DNA from: RYN-230 sp963760405
GTDB taxonomy: Bacteria > Actinomycetota > Actinomycetes > Streptosporangiales > Streptosporangiaceae
Assembly (NCBI GenBank): GCA_963760405.1
Contig: CAVXCV010000009.1
Location: 248,001-312,000, forward strand
Direction: 5' to 3'
Length of the DNA stretch: 64,000 nt
Shown here: in pieces, positions 9,581-17,558 of the stretch
How positions within the stretch are numbered: position 1 is the stretch's first letter
Layout of the letters: every line of letters begins with the position of its first letter
Notes under the pieces: model-generated
The model's database searches: none
Seen by the model: only the letters and a program-made list of their open reading frames with translations
Told to the model about the DNA's origin: nothing
Translations under genes and position numbers: made by a program

Positions 9581-10756
9581 ATGACTGCAACCGCCCTGCT
9601 CACCGGTCAGCGCCGGGCCCGGGCCGTGGTGGACTACGGGCAGCGGCCGATGCTGGTGTTCTGGGAGACCACCCGGGCCTGCCTGCTGGCCTGCCAGCAC
9701 TGCCGCGCTTCCGCCACCACCGAGGCACCCCCTGGGGAGCTGGATCACGCGGCCGGCCGCGATCTCATCGAGCAGGTGGCCGGGTTCGGCCGGCCGTACC
9801 CGATCCTGGTGCTGACCGGCGGCGACTGCCTGCTCCGGCCGGACCTGTTCGACCTGGTCGGCCACGCGGTGTCGCTCGGCGTGCCGGTCTGCCTGTCCCC
9901 GTCGGTCACCCCGCGGCTCACCCCCGCCATGATCAGCCGGATCGCGGGGTGCGGTGCCCGGGCGGTCTCGATCAGCCTGGACGGGGCCTGCGCCGCGACC
10001 CACGACGGGGTGCGCGGCATCCCGGGACACTTCGACGCGACCGTGGCCGCGCTCCGCGCACTCGTCGCGGCTGGGGTGACCGTGCAGGTCAACACCACCG
10101 TCATGAGCGCCAACGTGACCGAGCTCGCGGACATCGCGGGCCTGGTGGCGCAGACCGGCTGTCATATGTGGGAGGTCTTCTTCCTGGTGCACGTCGGCCG
10201 CGGCACGGCGACCGGGGCGGTGTCTCCGGCCGAGCACGAGGACGTCTGCCATTTCCTCTACGACGCCTCGCAGCATGGCTTCGTGGTGCGGACCGTAGAG
10301 GCGCCGTTCTTCCGCCGGGTGGTCGCGGAACGCCGGGCCGGTGGCCTGGCCCCGGACACCGGCCTGTACCGGGGGCTCAGCCAGCACCTCGATGAACTGC
10401 TCGGCCCGCCGTCGCGGCCGCCGCGCGCGCACAGCGCGCCGACCCGGGACGGCAAGGGCATCCTGTTCGTGGCGCACGACGGCGATGTCTACCCGGCCGG
10501 ATTCCTCCCGCTCAGTCTCGGCAACCTGCGCGACCGGCCGCTGCGCGATATCTACCGGGATGACCCGCTGCTGCGGGCGATCCGCGGGGCCGAGTTCACC
10601 GGGCGTTGCGGCCGGTGTGGTTACGCCGACCTGTGCGGCGGCTCCCGGGCCCGCGCTTACGCCGCCACCGGCGACCCGCTGAGCGAAGATCCCGCCTGCC
10701 CCTTCCCGCCCTGGCGGGGGGCGGCCGCCCAGTCCCCGGTAGCCAGTCCCCGGTAG
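9581..10756 (+). CDS. Radical SAM/SPASM-domain protein
   Basis: 391 residues. The [4Fe-4S]-SAM cluster motif CxxxCxxC is Cys34, Cys38 and Cys41 in 'WETTRACLLACQHCRASA'. It is followed by 'ILVLTGGDCLLRPDLFDLV' and 'AVSISLDGA', and a C-terminal SPASM-like Cys cluster 'CGRCGYADLCGG' and 'DPACPFPPW'. The 'VFWETTRAC' opening resembles the TIGR04053 group, whose reactions are mostly unknown; members range from heme-pathway to peptide-modifying enzymes. ATG 9581 has GGAGG eight bases upstream. The last codons and stop lie inside the 14-bp repeat array, so array length sets the C-terminus. It is divergent from the O-methyltransferase, 236 bp apart. Confidence 0.87.
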   Translation: MTATALLTGQRRARAVVDYGQRPMLVFWETTRACLLACQHCRASATTEAPPGELDHAAGRDLIEQVAGFGRPYPILVLTGGDCLLRPDLFDLVGHAVSLGVPVCLSPSVTPRLTPAMISRIAGCGARAVSISLDGACAATHDGVRGIPGHFDATVAALRALVAAGVTVQVNTTVMSANVTELADIAGLVAQTGCHMWEVFFLVHVGRGTATGAVSPAEHEDVCHFLYDASQHGFVVRTVEAPFFRRVVAERRAGGLAPDTGLYRGLSQHLDELLGPPSRPPRAHSAPTRDGKGILFVAHDGDVYPAGFLPLSLGNLRDRPLRDIYRDDPLLRAIRGAEFTGRCGRCGYADLCGGSRARAYAATGDPLSEDPACPFPPWRGAAAQSPVASPR

Positions 10757-10826
10757 CCAGTCCCCGGAGCCGTCCCCGGTAGCCAGTCCCCGGTAGCCAG
10801 TCCCCGGTAGCCAGTCCCCGGTAGCC
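10731..10826 (+). repeat. 14-bp tandem repeat (7 copies) across the radical SAM stop
   Basis: Seven consecutive copies of AGTCCCCGGTAGCC; five are exact, one lacks the T before AGCC and one lacks the leading A. The array encodes the last residues and the TAG stop of the radical SAM gene and fills the leader of the HipA-like gene that starts at 10835. Unit length is not a multiple of three, so copy-number change would shift the reading frame in this 3' end. There are no unique spacers, so it is not a CRISPR array. Confidence 0.95.
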
Positions 10827-10834
10827 TGTCCGGC

Positions 10835-11552
10835 GTGCTGGAACAGGTCAGCGTCACCCGCTATGTGACCCCGCTGCGCGAGGGTGGCTCGCTGCCCGCC
10901 CTGGTCGAAGCGGACAACCTGGGCACCTATGTGCTGAAGTTCCGCGGCGCGGGACAGGGGCCGAAGGCGCTGGCCGCGGAGATCATCGGCGGGGAGCTCG
11001 CCCGCCGGCTGGGCCTGCGCACTCCCGAGCTGGTCCTGGCCTACCTGGACCCGCGGATCGCCAGGGCCGAGCCGGACCCGGAGATTCAGGACCTGCTCCG
11101 GGCCAGCGACGGGCTGAACGTGGGGGTGGACTTCCTGCCCGGGTCGGCCGGGTTCGACCCGGCGGGCTGGCCACCCGGCCCGGACTTCGCCAGCCGCGTG
11201 CTCTGGTTCGACGCGCTGATCCAGAACGTGGACCGGACCTGGCGGAACCCGAACCTCCTCGTCTGGCACGGCGACATCTGGCTGATCGACCACGGCTCCG
11301 CGTTCTACTACCAGCACAACTGGGCCGCGGCCCGCCCGCTGGCCCCGTTCGACGCCAAGGATCACGTGCTCGCCGGTGCCGCCACCCAGCTGGCCGGCGC
11401 GCACCGCGACCTTGCCCCCCGGATCACCAGCGACCTGCTGGATGGGGTTCTCGGCCTGGTGCGCCGGCTGGTTCGGTGACGGCCAGCCCCAGGACTACGC
11501 CGCGCACCTGCTGGAGCGCGCGCCCCAGGTGCTGGAGGTGATCAGCTTTTGA
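10835..11552 (+). CDS. HipA-like kinase domain protein (HipA_2 type), frame break near 11465
   Basis: Resembles the compact HipA-like kinase fold often paired with a DUF3037 protein. Visible: 'TYVLKFRGAGQGPKALAAEIIGGELARRLGL' (N-lobe, quoted in parts: 'YVLKFRGAGQGPKALAAE'), 'PDFASRVLWFDALIQNVDRT' with the catalytic-loop Asp/Asn, and 'NLLVWHGDIWLIDHGSAFY' with the metal-binding Asp. The frame from GTG 10835 ends at 11479 ('LGLVRRLVR'). Another frame continues 'GWFGDGQPQDYAAHLLERA' to TGA 11550-11552, exactly overlapping the TTG start of the DUF3037 gene. That coupling suggests the longer protein is the native one and that one base is inserted at about 11460-11468. Role is unknown; the toxin HipA phosphorylates GltX, but this compact group is not shown to do so. 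Confidence 0.75.
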
Positions 11553-11935
11553 GCCCCGAGCCAGCGGCCGGCGCCCAGCCGTTCGAGTACGCGCTGATCC
11601 GGGTGGTGCCGCGGATCGAGCGTGGCGAGGCGATGAACGCGGGGGTGATCCTCTACTGCCAGCAGCACCGTTTCCTGGGCTGCCGGATCCTCCTGAACGA
11701 ACGCCGCCTCCAGGTACTGGACCCGGCTGCGGACGTGGCCGCGGTGACCACAGCGCTGGCCGCGCTGGACGATTCCTGTCACCACGGGCGGCCCGCCCAG
11801 GAGCCGCCGGGGGTCCGGTTCCGCTGGCTGACCGCCCCGCGCAGCACGATCGTGCAGCCCGGCCCGGTCCACAGCGGCCTCACCACCGACCCCGCCGCCG
11901 AACTCGACCGCCTCTTCGACGACCTCGTCCGCTAG
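11549..11935 (+). CDS. DUF3037 family protein
   Basis: 128 residues with the family hallmark 'YALIRVVPRIERGEAMNAGVILYC' (best seen as 'VVPRIERGEAMNAGVILYC') and a C-terminal 'DPAAELDRLFDDLV'. DUF3037 proteins are small and uncharacterised, and are regularly encoded next to HipA-like kinase domain proteins, as here. The start is TTG at 11549, inside the probable stop of the preceding gene (TTGA overlap), which implies translational coupling and equal production of the two proteins. The pair looks like a toxin-antitoxin or kinase-partner module, but this is only inferred. Confidence 0.85.
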   Translation: MSPEPAAGAQPFEYALIRVVPRIERGEAMNAGVILYCQQHRFLGCRILLNERRLQVLDPAADVAAVTTALAALDDSCHHGRPAQEPPGVRFRWLTAPRSTIVQPGPVHSGLTTDPAAELDRLFDDLVR

Positions 11936-12035
11936 CGCGGTGCCGGTCATCGCCAGGCTGCCCGGCCGTCCCGGGCGGTGACGCAGTGGGCCAGGAACCG
12001 CGGCGGCGCGCGGCCGGCCAGGGGCTGTGCTGACC

Positions 12036-12125
12036 GGTGAGCCCAGTGTGACGCCACCCCGAACGGCTGCCGCTCTATGTGGTGGCAAATGTGCATATGT
12101 GCTGCATTCCCCACCACACAGAGGC
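12036..12125 (+). repeat. Copy A of a 90-bp dispersed hairpin element
   Basis: This 90-bp stretch aligns over its whole length with 29178-29267. Shared landmarks are GGTGAG, then GTGTGACGCC, then TGTGGTGG exactly 40 bases after the first landmark, an AAAT..GCA.ATG loop, and CCCCACCACA. The TGTGGTGG and CCACCACA arms form a stem with a loop of about 25 nt. It lies 100 bp after the DUF3037 gene. It may be a REP-like or MITE-like element, a processed RNA or a terminator; nothing shows which. Confidence 0.6.
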
Positions 12126-12330
12126 GGCCCGCATCGATCGAGCCGGGCTGGCGGGTGACGTACGGGAGTGGCGGGGCTGGTGTTACCCGTCGGCCAGCCG
12201 GGTAACGCCCCGGTCACCTTCGTGGCCCCGGGCCGGGTGGATGCAGGTTCCCCGGGTCCAGGGCATCGGGATGGGTGCCCGGGAGCAGGCCGAGCAGTTC
12301 CGGGCTGGTCCGGGGATTACTGAGCCGCCC

Positions 12331-12352
12331 CTTAATGTTAGTTTCTATTAAG
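12331..12352. promoter_or_regulatory. AT-rich palindrome, possible operator for the DHA2 exporter
   Basis: A 22-bp segment with CTTAAT and ATTAAG ends around GTTAGTTTCT is conspicuously AT-rich in a region above 70% GC. It is 85 bp upstream of the likely exporter start. AT-rich palindromes of this size are typical MarR or TetR operators for drug exporters; no regulator gene is adjacent, so this is inferred. Confidence 0.35.
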
Positions 12353-12436
12353 CAACTATCTAGCCGGACGGGACCGGCGTGCTGGCGGCGCCTGGTGGCA
12401 GCCGCGCCCCGGATCCCGTCTCAGGGAAGGATGTGT

Positions 12437-14375
12437 ATGCGGGCCTCCTCATCTGAGCCGCAAACATATGAGCCGCAAACATCTGAGCCGCAAACATCTG
12501 AGCCGCAACATCTGAGCCGCAACATCTGAGCCGCAAACATCGACGTCCCCGGGGTCCACGGCGCCGGAGACGGCTACCCGCGGCGGATCGCATCACGCCG
12601 GGCAGGCGGCGTCCGCGGCGGGCGGCCCTCGCGCGGGCCGGCCGCCGGGCCGGCAGTACAAGTGGATCGCCCTGTCGAACACCACGCTCGGCGTGCTGAT
12701 GGCCACGATCAACGCGTCGATCATGCTGATCGCGCTGCCGGACATCTTCCGCGGCATCGGCGTCAACCCGCTGCAGCCAGGCAACACCAGCCTGCTGTTG
12801 TGGATGATCATGGGTTACCTGGTGGTCACCGCGGTCCTGGTGGTCAGCTTCGGCCGCCTGGGCGACATGTTCGGCCGGGTCCGGATCTACAACCTGGGCT
12901 TCGCCGTGTTCAGTGTGTTCTCCGTGCTGCTCGCGGTCACCTGGTTCCACGGCACCGCGGCGGCCTGGTGGCTGATCGCGGGCCGGATCCTGCAGGGCAT
13001 CGGCGGGGCCATGCTGATGGCCAACTCCAGTGCGCTGCTCACCGACGCGTTCCCGGCCAACCAGCGCGGGCTGGCGCTCGGGCTGAACCAGGTCGCTGGC
13101 ATCGCGGGCTCGTTCATCGGGCTCATCCTGGGCGGCCTGCTCGGGCCGGTGGACTGGCGCCTGGTGTTCCTGGTCTCCGTGCCGTTCGGCGTGTTCGGCA
13201 CGTTCTGGGCTTACCTGATGCTCCGCGAACTGGGCATCCGCCGCCCGGCCAGGCTGGACTGGTGGGGCAATGTCACGTTCGGCGTCGGGCTGATCGCCGT
13301 CCTGGTCGGGATCACCTACGGCATCCAGCCGTACGGCGGCCACGCCATGGGCTGGACCAGCCCGTTCGTGCTGACCACCATCATCGGCGGGCTGGCCGTG
13401 CTGGCCATCTTCTGCTTCGTGGAGACCAGGGTCGCCGAGCCCATGTTCCAGCTGCCGCTGTTCAAGCTCCGGGCGTTCACCGCCGGGAACCTGGCCAGCC
13501 TGCTGTCCGGGCTGGGCCGGGGCGGCCTGATGTTCGTGCTGATCATCTGGCTGCAGGGGATCTACCTGCCCCGGCACGGTTACAGCTTCAGCCAGACCCC
13601 GCTCTGGGCCGGCATCTTCATGCTGCCGCTGACCGTCGGGTTCCTGGTGGCCGGGCCGGTGTCCGGCTGGCTGTCTGACCGCTTCGGCACCCGGCCGTTC
13701 GCCACCGGCGGCATGCTGGTCGCCGCGGCGTCGTTCCTGCTCCTGGAACTGCTGCCGATCAACTTCACGTACTGGCAGTTCGCCATGATCCTGCTGCTCA
13801 ACGGGATCGGCATGGGCCTGTTCGCGTCGCCGAACCGGGCGGGCATCATGAACAGCCTGCCGCCGGAGCGGCGCGGCGTGGGCGCCGGGATGAGCGCCAC
13901 GTTCCAGAACTCCGCCATGGTGCTGTCCATCGGCATCTTCTTCACGCTGATCATCCTGGGCCTGGCCTCGTCCCTCCCGGCCGCGCTCAACCACGGCCTG
14001 ATCGCGCAAGGCGTGCCCCGCGCGGACGCGGCGCGGGTGGCCGCGCTGCCCCCGGTGTCGGTCATGTTCGCCGCGCTGCTCGGCTACAACCCGGTGCAGA
14101 CCCTGCTCGGGCCGGTCATCACGAAGCTGCCCGCCAGCCACGCGGCCTACCTCACCGGGCGCAGCTTCTTCCCGGCGCTGATCTCGCCGGCGTTCTCCCA
14201 CGGCCTGTCGGTGGCCTTCGACTTCGCCATCGCCGCATGCCTGATCGCCGCCCTGGCCTCGCTGCTGCGGGGCAAGCGGTACGTGCACGAGGAGCACGGC
14301 GCCGGGGCCCTGGCCGTCCCGGCGAGCGCCGAGGCCCCGGTGAGCATCACCGAGCAGGCCGTCGCGCAGCACTGA
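12437..14375 (+). CDS. DHA2-family MFS drug exporter with repeat-coded N-terminus (frame breaks in repeat)
   Basis: Fourteen-helix EmrB/QacA-type proton-driven exporter. From ATG 12693 the frame is open for 560 residues, but that codon lies in the middle of helix 1 ('ALSNTTLGVLMATINASIML'), so the native start is upstream. The frame can be followed back through 'APETATRGGSHHAGQ' into the 15-bp repeats, which encode SEPQT pentapeptides. A start at ATG 12437 with GGGAAGG six bases upstream would give MRASSSEPQTYEPQT. Two of the six repeat units are 14 bp and shift the frame, so the present sequence does not read through. Motif A 'GRLGDMFGRVRIY' and motif C-like 'GLNQVAGIAGSFIGLILGG' are visible. 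Substrate unknown. Confidence 0.82.
12451..12540 (+). repeat. 15-bp tandem repeat (6 copies, two shortened to 14 bp) in exporter 5' end
   Basis: Six units of ATCTGAGCCGCAAAC. Unit 2 has a C-to-A change, and units 4 and 5 have lost one A from the AAA run. In the exporter frame each full unit encodes SEPQT or YEPQT, a hydrophilic N-terminal extension. The two short units remove two bases in total and bring a TGA into frame, so this array currently switches the exporter's upstream reading frame off. Confidence 0.93.
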
Positions 14376-14447
14376 GCGCAGGGCCGCTGCTGGCCAGACG
14401 CCATGATGGCCGGGTCCCGGGGCTGCCCCCGGACCCGGCCCCGGCGG

Positions 14448-16181
14448 TCAGGGGGTCACGGTGAACGGCCGCATCATGTCGTTGTCCTCATGCTCCACGA
14501 TGTGGCAGTGGTGCACGTAGGTCTGCGGCCCGGTGGCGCCCGGGGGCAGGTCGAACCTGGCCCGGATGGTCCCGAACGTGCCCGGATTCACCTTGAACGT
14601 GTCCTTGAAGCCCCGCTCCTCTGGCGCGGGTGGCTGCATCGGCCCGGTCGCGAACGGGGTGGGGTCGATGCCGCCGGGTACCCCGGCTGGACCGCCGTGG
14701 GCCTTCTGGTAGGCGTCCACGTCGAACGGCGTCCGCCCGACCACCTGGAACGTGACCAGGTGCACATGCATCGGGTGGGTGTCGGGGGTCATGTTGACGT
14801 AGACCCAGTCCTCGACCGTGCCGGCCTTCGGGGTCTCGGTGACAGGCGACTGCATGAAGTGCAGGCCGCTCAGGTTCAGGTACCAGCCGGCGGTCTCCGC
14901 GCCGACCTCGTTGAGCGTGATGTACCGGGTCTGCACCGGATGGTGCAGCCGGGCCCGCTGCCCGGGCAGGCTGTACGGGATCGACCGCGGGCCGCGCTGG
15001 GTGACCGAGGTGCCGACCCGGATCTGCAGGACCGGGCCCAGCGCTGGTGCCGGAGTGGACACCGGGGCGGCAGGCGTCTGGTTGGTCAGCTCGAGGGTCC
15101 GGCCGTCCAGCCCACGGAAATCGATCAGCACGTCAGCCCGCTCGGCCGAGGCCAGGACGAGCTCGCGGACCCGCACGGGTATGTCGAACAGGCCGCCCTC
15201 GGCACCGAGCTGCCAGATTGGCAGGCCGCCGAAGCGCAGGCTCATGATCCGCGCGTTGCACCCGTTCAGCACCCGGAACCGGTACATTCGCGGCTCGACG
15301 TCCAGGTACGGCCATACCTTCCCGTTGACCAGCATGTGGTCGCCGAAGTACTCGCCGATCCAGGTGATGCCGGGGATATCGCTGACCGGGTACAGGAACG
15401 TCCCGTCCGGGTTGAATTGCCGGTCCTGGATCACCAGCGGGATGTCGTAGGCCCCGCCGGGGACCCCAATCGGGTTCGGCTCGGTGCCGGTGTCGTACTC
15501 GTCGTGCAGCAGGTAGCCGGCGGCGAGCCCGGCGAACACGTCCAGCCGCGTGGTGCCCATGCCATGGTCATGGAACCAGCGCAGCGAGGCTGGCATGTGG
15601 GATAGGTCGTTGCCGTACCGGACGTGCTGCGTCTCGCCGTGACCGAAGCCATCGGGCGTCACGGTCGGGTTCCCGTCGCTGTCCGCCAGCACGAAGCCGC
15701 CGTGCAGATGCGTCATCAGCCGCACCTGGTCGCCGAGGGGCGTCAGCCGGGTATCCACGGGGATCCAGGACGGATACGTCTCCGGCAGCTCGTTGGTGTA
15801 GCTGACGTCGATCGGTGTCCCGCTCTGCGCGGCCAGCACCATCCCGAACGACCCAGCCTGGCCGGCCAGGCCGGAGCCGTCGTCGTAGGCCCACACCGGG
15901 GTCGGCGGCAGCTGCGGATGCAGTCGCCTGCTGATCTGACGCTGGGTGAAGGAGTACTGGCTGGCCCCGCTCGGGGTCGCCACCACGATGCCCCGCCCCG
16001 GCACAGGTAGTGGCTCGCGGTACTTGGTGAGCTGCGCGGCACTGAGCCGTCCCGCACTGAGCCGGCCGTTGCGCCCACCACGCGACGCTAAGGCCAGGCC
16101 GCGCCGTGCCCGGGGCATGGCCAGTGCGGCACCCGCGCCGACGCTGTACTGAAGGAACCGCCTGCGGGTCGTATCCGTCAT
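14448..16181 (-). CDS. Tat-exported multicopper oxidase (CotA/bilirubin-oxidase-like)
   Basis: 577 residues. The N-terminus 'TTRRRFLQYSVGAGAALA' is a twin-arginine signal peptide, so the enzyme is exported folded. Copper sites: 'THLHGGFV', 'WFHDHGMG', 'DTHPMHVHLVTFQ' and 'YVHHCHIVEHEDNDMM' hold the type 1, 2 and 3 ligands, with Met as axial type 1 ligand. These enzymes couple one-electron oxidation of phenols, bilirubin or metal ions to reduction of O2 to water. The frame runs up to 16376, but the Tat motif places the start at ATG 16181. Convergent with the MFS exporter. Substrate not predictable. Confidence 0.92.
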   Translation of the reverse strand: MTDTTRRRFLQYSVGAGAALAMPRARRGLALASRGGRNGRLSAGRLSAAQLTKYREPLPVPGRGIVVATPSGASQYSFTQRQISRRLHPQLPPTPVWAYDDGSGLAGQAGSFGMVLAAQSGTPIDVSYTNELPETYPSWIPVDTRLTPLGDQVRLMTHLHGGFVLADSDGNPTVTPDGFGHGETQHVRYGNDLSHMPASLRWFHDHGMGTTRLDVFAGLAAGYLLHDEYDTGTEPNPIGVPGGAYDIPLVIQDRQFNPDGTFLYPVSDIPGITWIGEYFGDHMLVNGKVWPYLDVEPRMYRFRVLNGCNARIMSLRFGGLPIWQLGAEGGLFDIPVRVRELVLASAERADVLIDFRGLDGRTLELTNQTPAAPVSTPAPALGPVLQIRVGTSVTQRGPRSIPYSLPGQRARLHHPVQTRYITLNEVGAETAGWYLNLSGLHFMQSPVTETPKAGTVEDWVYVNMTPDTHPMHVHLVTFQVVGRTPFDVDAYQKAHGGPAGVPGGIDPTPFATGPMQPPAPEERGFKDTFKVNPGTFGTIRARFDLPPGATGPQTYVHHCHIVEHEDNDMMRPFTVTP

Positions 16182-16409
16182 CTCATCCGCCTTCGTCAGG
16201 CCAGCCGGGGTCGGCTCGCGGGGGCAGGCGGCCGCCACCCAGCGTGGTGATGGCGTACCCGGTAGGGGTGCCGCGCTCAGCGTCGCGCGGATCGCTGCCC
16301 AGCCTCTCCGTCCCCTATGAGACGCTGCTGAGGGAGATCTGAGGAGTGCCGATCGTCCCCGGCGATCCAGGCCCAAAGTCCCCCGGGCCCGGATGCCGTA
16401 CCGGCGCGG

Positions 16410-17168
16410 TCAGCGGGGCAGCAGGGCCAGCTCGCCGGACACGATCCGGGCGCTGACCGTGCGGGTGGCCGTGGCCGCCTGCGGGATGCCGACGTCCAGG
16501 TAGCCCGAGGTGACCTGCTGGCTGACCCGGTAGCTGGCCCGGGCCGGCAGCCGTACCGTGGCCTGTGCTGAGGTCAGCGTGAGGGCGAGCTGCCGGGGCG
16601 GCGCGTCGAACGTGGCACTCAGGTGCCCGGAAGTGATCACCGCGGTCAGCGCCGGGGACCGGAGCCGGCTGGCACCGACGTCCACGCCCGTCGCGGTGAT
16701 CCGCAACGGCCCGGCCAGCCCGGACACGACCACATGCCCGGATGGCTGGCGGAGCACCACGGTGGTGCTTCCGGGCACGACCAGCCGGAGGTCCCCGGTG
16801 CACGGGCTGCCCGCGGCGCACCGGTAGGCCAGCCGCAGCGTGTGCCCGGTCAGCGAGGGCGCGCTCACCACCGCCGGATGACGACCCGTCCAGTGCAGCT
16901 GGCCGGTCATCGTCACCCCGCCGGTGCGCGCGCCAACCACGGTCAGCTGCCCGGGCACGTCCTGCACCTCCAGCACGGCGGGCCGGGTCACGCTGACCGA
17001 GACCATCCGGGTGTTGCCCGCCGCCTGCCCGTCCTTGACCGCGACCAGCACGGCGGCCAGCACCGCGATGGCGATGGCCCCGGCCACGGCGAGGGCCTTA
17101 CCACGCCACGACAGCCGGGCCCAGGCCGCCCGCGGCCCAGCCAGCGGGGGAGTGGGATTCACCGTCAC
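16410..17168 (-). CDS. Membrane-anchored DUF4097-like beta-helix protein
   Basis: About 252 residues from GTG 17168; a TTG at 17180 would add four. A cytoplasmic leader is followed by a transmembrane helix 'ALAVAGAIAIAVLAAVLVAV', then an outside domain with short beta-strand repeats such as 'VLEVQDVPGQLTVVGA', 'GHVVVSGLAGPLRITATG' and 'VTSGYLDVGIP'. This resembles the DUF4097/DUF4098 adhesin-like fold found in many actinobacterial surface proteins. Two Cys in 'YRCAAGSPCTGD' could form a disulfide outside the cell. Function unknown. Divergent from the small membrane protein at 17339. Confidence 0.72.
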   Translation of the reverse strand: MTVNPTPPLAGPRAAWARLSWRGKALAVAGAIAIAVLAAVLVAVKDGQAAGNTRMVSVSVTRPAVLEVQDVPGQLTVVGARTGGVTMTGQLHWTGRHPAVVSAPSLTGHTLRLAYRCAAGSPCTGDLRLVVPGSTTVVLRQPSGHVVVSGLAGPLRITATGVDVGASRLRSPALTAVITSGHLSATFDAPPRQLALTLTSAQATVRLPARASYRVSQQVTSGYLDVGIPQAATATRTVSARIVSGELALLPR

Positions 17169-17338
17169 AGGGTGCCCCAATCTGCGCCGATGATGCGGTC
17201 ACCAGGCCGCCATTTCCGGTCACTGATTGGTGACCGGTTTGCCGGGTACCAGCGCGTCCGCCTGCTGACGTTACGGCATGCCAACGCCGTGGCGCCCCGA
17301 GTCATGTTGGCCAGTAAGAGGACGGAAGGGAGCCCACC

Positions 17339-17506
17339 GTGCTGGGTTTCGTTGCTGCTGTGCTGTTCGCCATCGCGTTCCTGATCAGTGCGGCGTCCAT
17401 TGCCACGAACGAGCTTTTCAGCTCGGGGAGCCTGATGCTGCTCGGGCTGGCCTGCCTCGCGCTGCACCTGTCCGGGGTGGGCGCGGGCTGGCGGTGGCGC
17501 CGCTGA
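17339..17506 (+). CDS. Small two-helix membrane protein (55 aa)
   Basis: GTG start preceded by GGAAGGGAG. Two hydrophobic segments, 'VLGFVAAVLFAIAFLISAA' and 'LMLLGLACLALHLSGVGAG', are joined by a short polar loop, with a basic end 'WRWRR' probably inside the cell. It is similar in shape to widespread actinobacterial micro-membrane proteins of unknown role. It lies 52 bases upstream of the FAD oxidase gene in the same direction. Confidence 0.65.
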   Translation: MLGFVAAVLFAIAFLISAASIATNELFSSGSLMLLGLACLALHLSGVGAGWRWRR

Positions 17507-17558
17507 TCAGCGCTAGCGCGGGGGGCCTGGGTCAGCCTGATGCGCCGGCCACGGCAAT

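Larger units (their letters stand above)
11936..12436. other. Intergenic region before the DHA2 exporter
   Basis: About 500 bp without a convincing gene. It contains copy A of the 90-bp hairpin element, a GC-rich stretch with no clear structure, and the AT-rich palindrome at 12331-12352. The purine-rich AGGGAAGG at 12423-12430 is the likely ribosome-binding site for the exporter. Confidence 0.6.

Noticed and set aside
8297..11404. A 1035-codon minus-strand open frame
   Set aside because: Only its C-terminal 340 codons (O-methyltransferase) resemble a protein family; the rest is antisense to the radical SAM and kinase genes and is an artefact of high GC content.
12360..14372. A 670-codon minus-strand open frame rich in Gln/His/Asp
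   Set aside because: It is antisense to a well-supported 14-helix exporter and has unnatural composition.
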